Positions 6,009 through 9,582 of a stretch of 9,582 bases of DNA are shown piece by piece (within the stretch, counting starts at the first letter, position 1; each line of letters starts with the position of its first letter). The notes beneath the pieces are model-generated. The model worked only from the letters and a program-made list of their open reading frames with translations, was not told the DNA's origin and did not search any database. The position numbers and the translations under genes were made by a program. Origin of the DNA: an uncultured Selenomonadaceae bacterium (GTDB lineage Bacteria; Bacillota; Negativicutes; Selenomonadales; Selenomonadaceae). The stretch spans positions 1 to 9,582 of the forward strand of contig CAJOKY010000082.1 of assembly GCA_905235425.1 (NCBI GenBank), written 5' to 3'.

Positions 6009-7586
6009 TTAAACGGGAGCACCGGTATCGCGTGATCTTAAAATTTTGTCAATAAAATTGCGCAATTTGACGCTGTCTCTGGTGTTTTTCAAATGGAACA
6101 GTATTTTTTCAAATTCATCATTATAGTGGTGATTTTTTCTTATGGCAATTAATGAAATTACAACGTCTTCATCAAGTTGAATGGAGTTTTGTGCATAATC
6201 TGATAAAGCGGAGGTTATGGTTTTTAAGCAGGTCTCTGACAACAAATAAGCAATCTTTCTACTCCAAAAACCTTTTATATTGTCTGTTAAAGTAATTAAC
6301 GCCGCAGTATCGTCATTGCTTCTCAAAAGGTAATAAAGGCGTGATTGTATTTCTTGCTGAAGGAGTCTTAACGCGCCTGCGTGATTTTTTATGTCGGCAT
6401 TAATTAAACGTCTGTAAAAGTCTTGAAGTTTATGGTCGGGCTTTTGAGTTAAAATGTCGACAATATTTTTCGCCGCCTCTATGTCTTGTAAAATCAGCAT
6501 CGCCATTAAGTAACCGTTACGGCAATTATCATTGTATTTAAATTCACGAACAATTTCTTTAGCGTCGCTGAATCCGTTGGCTTTAAGGTACGCCATAGAA
6601 ATTAAACCTGTTTGTCTTGCATCATCGGATATTGTATCTTTTCTTAAAAAATCTATCAGAAAATCTTTTGCAATGTCGGGGCGAGAAAAACGGCAAAGAA
6701 ATGCCGCTTGAGTGGGGTTGTCTGTCGATTCGCAATACTCCAAAAATTCAAGATAAGCGTTGCCGTCTTCTTTGGATTTATTGGCAATTACGGATTCGGT
6801 TTCGTTACTAACACCTATTTTAAGGGTAATTTGTTTAAAAATTTTTTTGCCGAGCTTGCTTATTCCGGGATTATCGGCATATTTTTCCAATGCTTTTGTG
6901 CCTAATTCACCGAATTTGAAAAATTCCTTTTTAAAGATATTGCCTATCTGTTGGTCATTGGGAATATCTTCTTGAAGTGACATAACCATTTTCAAGGCAC
7001 GTTCCAAATTGGCGGCGGTTTTATTTTTCAAAAAGGCATAAAAGACCGCTACTTTGAATTGTTCATAGTTGGAAAACTTTTGAAAAATCTCATCAAGAAG
7101 CTCTTCATTGTCTCCTATTAAACCTATAGCTGAAATTATGACGCGAAGTTGAGGCTCCCACGTCCATTTCTCCAAAATATTTTTAAAGACTTCTATAGAT
7201 TCATAATTTTTTCTGACATAAACCTCACGTATTCTTTCAGCAAGAATATTTTCCAATTCGCGATCGTTACGCAGTTTTGTGTTAATCACTTTCGATGCGT
7301 AAAGCATACACTCAATGGGAATATATCCTTCATTAAGCATAGCATTTACTTTGCTGTTCAAGCGACCATTCAATTTTTGGCGCGAATCCGCGTTTATCTG
7401 CATATTGCGATAAAGGCTGAAATAATGAATAAATTCCTTCAAATCATCTCTTTCAAAATTCCAAACGAATACTCGATTATTTACAATATTTTCATCTCTG
7501 GGGTCGATTTTTTCAACCACTCTATGAATTTCTATTTCCGCTGTTTCCAAATCTTTTAGCGAACTTAATGTAGTACCTCTAGACAT
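6009..7586 (-). CDS. Helical-repeat (HEAT-like) protein of unknown function
   Basis: I do not recognise this 525-residue protein. It has no signal peptide, no membrane segment and no obvious catalytic motif. The composition is rich in Leu, Ile, Lys, Glu and Asn, and amphipathic helix pairs recur along the chain. Examples are LRVIISAIGLIGDNEELLDEI (about 147-167), the AYLKANGFSDAKEIVREF stretch and the GYLMAMLILQDIEAAKNIVDIL stretch; these resemble HEAT-type alpha-solenoid repeats. The start is well set by GGAGGA (complement at 7594-7599), 7 bases before the ATG. It lies between the Hsp70-like gene (69 bp upstream) and the beta-CASP gene (22 bp downstream). A scaffold or adaptor role linking these two is a reasonable but untested guess. 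Confidence 0.7.
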   Translation of the reverse strand: MSRGTTLSSLKDLETAEIEIHRVVEKIDPRDENIVNNRVFVWNFERDDLKEFIHYFSLYRNMQINADSRQKLNGRLNSKVNAMLNEGYIPIECMLYASKVINTKLRNDRELENILAERIREVYVRKNYESIEVFKNILEKWTWEPQLRVIISAIGLIGDNEELLDEIFQKFSNYEQFKVAVFYAFLKNKTAANLERALKMVMSLQEDIPNDQQIGNIFKKEFFKFGELGTKALEKYADNPGISKLGKKIFKQITLKIGVSNETESVIANKSKEDGNAYLEFLEYCESTDNPTQAAFLCRFSRPDIAKDFLIDFLRKDTISDDARQTGLISMAYLKANGFSDAKEIVREFKYNDNCRNGYLMAMLILQDIEAAKNIVDILTQKPDHKLQDFYRRLINADIKNHAGALRLLQQEIQSRLYYLLRSNDDTAALITLTDNIKGFWSRKIAYLLSETCLKTITSALSDYAQNSIQLDEDVVISLIAIRKNHHYNDEFEKILFHLKNTRDSVKLRNFIDKILRSRDTGAPV

Positions 7587-7612
7587 TTATTTATCCTCCA
7601 TTTTAGCTGTTA

Positions 7613-7647
7613 GACAGTAGCCGGTAGCAACTACTCACTACTCACTA
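7613..7647. repeat. Heptanucleotide repeat array between the Hsp70-like and helical-repeat genes
   Basis: Five 7-base units ending in TA on the plus strand run from 7613 to 7647, the last two being CTCACTA twice. Read on the minus strand the array begins TAGTGAG TAGTGAG, the same unit seen at 3235-3255, but in the opposite orientation. The remaining units (TAGTTGC, TACCGGC, TACTGTC on the minus strand) have diverged but keep the 7-base phase. Confidence 0.65.
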
Positions 7648-7655
7648 TGTTAAAA

Positions 7656-9365
7656 TCAAATATTATCTTCCGTGAAGACGCCCAACTCTTGCTCCTCAAT
7701 GTGAAGATCACTGTAAACCGACAAATCCATTTCGTCACTATGGTAACCGTCATCAATTACGATTTTCATAGAAATTTCTTTGTTTTCATTAATTTTGTAC
7801 TTTATATCAAACGGCGTACCACTTTTTACAGTAAAACGAAATACCTTTTCAAGACTTTTCTGCAGACGCATAGAAGAATCAAATTCATCTTCAGCGGCGT
7901 AGATATTCAGTTTAATTCCCGAAGGTGATGAAGTACGAAATTCGCCGATAAGTTCACCTTCATAAGGCACAAAAGTTTTTCGCGGAATTATGACTTTAGG
8001 CAATCCTTCATTAACGTCAAGCAAAATAGCTTCTGCCAACATCATATGATCTGTAATGCTTTCCTTGTGGACAACTTTATTATCTGCACTCTCTACAGCC
8101 TCATTATCTCTATAGCCATCAGTAGGTTTCTCTGCCTTAGTATCAGTCACTTTATAATGTTGATAGATTGAAGCTCCTCTGGCTACAGCGTCCATAGGAT
8201 TTTGTGGCATAATTATCGGCTTGTTCAAGTATTCAGTGACTTTTTGGCGAACGGTTAAAAATTTTGACATGCCTCCTGTCATAAAAACATAATCTATACT
8301 GTTTTTGGGAATATTGTAATCCTCCAGCGTCTTGCGAATAACGGCTATGATATTTTTATTTTTCTCTAAGTCTTCAAATCTTCTAAAACGAATATTTTTA
8401 TCCGTGTACAAATCCTTAGTGTACTCATCATAATCTTTCTTTGTTAAAACCAGTTTAAGCGGTCGGTTATTATAAAAATTGAGTATATTTAATTTGGCAC
8501 TTAAGTTTTCAACGTCTTCATCAGGCGTAGCATTGAAAATTCTTGAAGAAAGTTTTTCTTTAATTTTTTCTGCCGCATCCAACAAATTTCTATACATTTC
8601 ATCTTTTTGTTGATCCGTCAAATCTCCCGCCATTATTCCTTCCTGTTGAAAAAAAATATTCATTAAACCGGTAGCAAGTTTTGCGTCAAAGTCAATTCCG
8701 CCTAATTCTTGATAACGCCCAACTCCGCGCTCGGTAAAAATGATACCGTCTTTGTCAACTTTTACGTCAATTACAGATGTATCACAAGTACCGCCGCCTA
8801 AATCAAAAACCAAAATTCTTTTGACTTCCGAAAAATCAACAAGGCGATCTTTTTCTTGTTTCAATGCTTCCTCGTCTATAAAAGAAAGCAATGCGGCAGT
8901 AGGTTCGTGCTTTATGGTAACGTTGTCGAATCCCGCCATTTTTGCGGCTTGAATTGTATCGCTTATTTGGTCGGGATTAAAAGACGCCGGAACGGTTATG
9001 ACTACAGAATCATATTTTATATTTTTAAGTACTTTTTTACAGTGCTGCAGAACGATAGCTGCAATTTTTTTTGCGTCAAAAGTCTCATCGTCGATTGTCC
9101 ACGTGTGACTTGTCCCCATAAATCTTTTGGCATTGGTAACAACGTGCTCGCTGTCTTGAAAACGTAACCTTTTGGCTTCACGTCCGACAATGCGCCCTTC
9201 TTCAGAAAAATATACCATAGAAGGCAAAGAAGGATATGGTTCCCAGTTGTTTTCATCATTTAACTGCCCTATGTTGATAACTTCCGTTACCAAATTATTG
9301 TTTCTATCAACAAATGAACGCGATATTACAGAATTTGTGGTTCCTAAATCTATTCCGAGATACAT
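7656..9365 (-). CDS. Hsp70/DnaK-like ATPase with shortened C-terminus
   Basis: This 569-residue protein has a full actin-like Hsp70 nucleotide-binding domain (about 1-405). Phosphate loop 1 is GIDLGTTNS (4-12), the catalytic-lysine region is NAKRFMG (78-84, Lys80), and HEPTAA is at 153-158. Phosphate loop 2 is DLGGGTCD (188-195, Cys in place of the usual Phe), and the adenosine motif is GGMSKF (364-369). A variable acidic linker follows (about 406-440), then a reduced beta-sandwich-like region with PRKTFVPYEGEL (461-472). The helical lid of about 100 residues and the EEVD-like tail of DnaK are absent. It is therefore not the housekeeping DnaK (about 610-640 residues) but a divergent Hsp70, perhaps specialised like HscC. 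No grpE or J-domain gene is in the window. AAGGAG (complement at 9378-9383) lies 12 bases before the ATG. Confidence 0.9.
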   Translation of the reverse strand: MYLGIDLGTTNSVISRSFVDRNNNLVTEVINIGQLNDENNWEPYPSLPSMVYFSEEGRIVGREAKRLRFQDSEHVVTNAKRFMGTSHTWTIDDETFDAKKIAAIVLQHCKKVLKNIKYDSVVITVPASFNPDQISDTIQAAKMAGFDNVTIKHEPTAALLSFIDEEALKQEKDRLVDFSEVKRILVFDLGGGTCDTSVIDVKVDKDGIIFTERGVGRYQELGGIDFDAKLATGLMNIFFQQEGIMAGDLTDQQKDEMYRNLLDAAEKIKEKLSSRIFNATPDEDVENLSAKLNILNFYNNRPLKLVLTKKDYDEYTKDLYTDKNIRFRRFEDLEKNKNIIAVIRKTLEDYNIPKNSIDYVFMTGGMSKFLTVRQKVTEYLNKPIIMPQNPMDAVARGASIYQHYKVTDTKAEKPTDGYRDNEAVESADNKVVHKESITDHMMLAEAILLDVNEGLPKVIIPRKTFVPYEGELIGEFRTSSPSGIKLNIYAAEDEFDSSMRLQKSLEKVFRFTVKSGTPFDIKYKINENKEISMKIVIDDGYHSDEMDLSVYSDLHIEEQELGVFTEDNI

Positions 9366-9412
9366 AAAAAATTTACACTCCTTTGAATTAAAATGAAAAA
9401 ATTAATGGACTA

Positions 9413-9460
9413 CTTGCAATCAGTAAAGAAAACATTACGTTACTTTTTACTGACTGCAAG
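9413..9460 (-). other. Stem-loop in the leader of the Hsp70-like gene
   Basis: CTTGCAATCAGTAAA (9413-9427) pairs with TTTACTGACTGCAAG (9446-9460) over 15 positions with a single A-C mismatch and an 18-base loop. It is not a CIRCE element (TTAGCACTC-N9-GAGTGCTAA), so HrcA control is not indicated. No T-run directly follows on either strand. If the promoter at 9466-9494 is real, the stem would form the extreme 5' end of the message. Confidence 0.5.
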
Positions 9461-9465
9461 CTGTC

Positions 9466-9494
9466 CTTATACATAGACTAGGACGTGTTGAAAA
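9466..9494 (-). promoter_or_regulatory. Possible promoter of the Hsp70-like gene
   Basis: On the minus strand TTTTCA (9489-9494, four of six consensus bases) precedes TATAAG (9466-9471, five of six) by 17 bases. It lies about 100 bases upstream of the Hsp70-like start codon, in the only sizeable non-coding stretch before the run of six genes. The -35 box is weak, so this is a candidate only. Confidence 0.35.
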
Positions 9495-9501
9495 TAGATC
9501 A

Positions 9502-9530
9502 TACTTTTTCTTTGACGCAAAGAAAAAGTA
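9502..9530. repeat. Perfect 13-bp inverted repeat
   Basis: TACTTTTTCTTTG (9502-9514) and CAAAGAAAAAGTA (9518-9530) are exact reverse complements around the 3-base loop ACG. The stem is AT-rich and would make a stable hairpin on both strands. There is no adjacent T-run of the length expected for a terminator. A dispersed palindromic repeat or the end of a neighbouring element is possible. Confidence 0.6.
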
Positions 9531-9544
9531 AGCAAAAAGAAACA

Positions 9545-9579
9545 GTTGCGCTCACTCGCGTCCTGCGAGCCCGCGCAAC
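9545..9579. repeat. Nested GC-rich palindrome at the right edge
   Basis: GTTGCGC (9545-9551) pairs with GCGCAAC (9573-9579), and within it CTCGC (9555-9559) pairs with GCGAG (9565-9569). The GC-rich composition differs sharply from the AT-rich gene next door. Directly adjoining the 13-bp inverted repeat, it looks like part of one compound extragenic element that continues past the window. Confidence 0.5.
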
Positions 9580-9582
9580 GGC

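Noticed and set aside
7149..7559. Plus-strand open frame of 136 codons inside the helical-repeat gene
   Set aside because: It lies wholly antisense to a gene with a good ribosome-binding site. The translation is rich in Phe, Ile and Asn, as expected of a complement shadow, and shows no family motif.
7647..7928. Plus-strand open frame of 93 codons at the end of the Hsp70-like gene
   Set aside because: It is antisense to the conserved coding sequence, lacks a ribosome-binding site, and begins inside the heptamer array.
7656..9365. Housekeeping dnaK
   Set aside because: It is shorter than DnaK, lacks the lid and C-terminal tail, has a diverged phosphate-2 loop, and has no grpE, dnaJ or CIRCE beside it.
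9413..9460. CIRCE operator or intrinsic terminator
   Set aside because: The arms do not match the CIRCE consensus, and no T-run follows the stem on either strand, so it is kept only as a leader stem-loop.

Overview
The window is a stretch of a bacterial chromosome in which every convincing gene lies on the minus strand, so transcription runs from the right end to the left. Shine-Dalgarno sites are of the AGGAG type, the DNA is moderately AT-rich, and there is a family-9 (heptosyltransferase-like) glycosyltransferase of the kind used to build lipopolysaccharide. Together these suggest a Gram-negative-walled Firmicute, most likely Negativicutes (a Selenomonas-like lineage). That is an inference; no rRNA or other taxonomic marker is present.

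In transcription order: (1) 9366-9582 holds a probable promoter, a stem-loop at the expected transcript start, and two further palindromic structures. (2) 7656-9365 encodes an Hsp70/DnaK-like ATPase with a shortened substrate-binding region. (3) 6009-7586 encodes a 525-residue all-helical, probably HEAT-like repeat protein that I cannot name. (4) 4265-5986 encodes a metallo-beta-lactamase/beta-CASP nuclease-like protein with a helical, TPR-like N-terminal extension. (5) 3285-4244 is prs, PRPP synthetase. (6) 1305-3209 is htpG, the bacterial Hsp90. (7) 156-1185 is a family-9 glycosyltransferase gene broken by a one-base frameshift at about 731-734. (8) 1-155 is non-coding, with two good sigma-70-type promoters on the minus strand that fire towards genes beyond the left edge.

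The genes are close together (20-22 bp gaps at two junctions, 69-119 bp at the three others), and I see no strong intrinsic terminator between them, so they could be one transcription unit. The three right-hand genes look more AT-rich than prs, htpG and the glycosyltransferase. They may form an accessory module (chaperone ATPase, helical scaffold, RNA nuclease) next to housekeeping genes. No function can be assigned to that module from sequence alone.

The clearest non-coding signal is a set of three short tandem arrays built on a strict 7-base period (mostly TAGNNNN units), one at each of the three wider gene junctions. They resemble the heptanucleotide STRR repeats known from cyanobacteria. 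One array has opposed arms that can fold into a long hairpin. It abuts the start codon of the broken glycosyltransferase, which has no visible ribosome-binding site, and it runs into the htpG stop codon.
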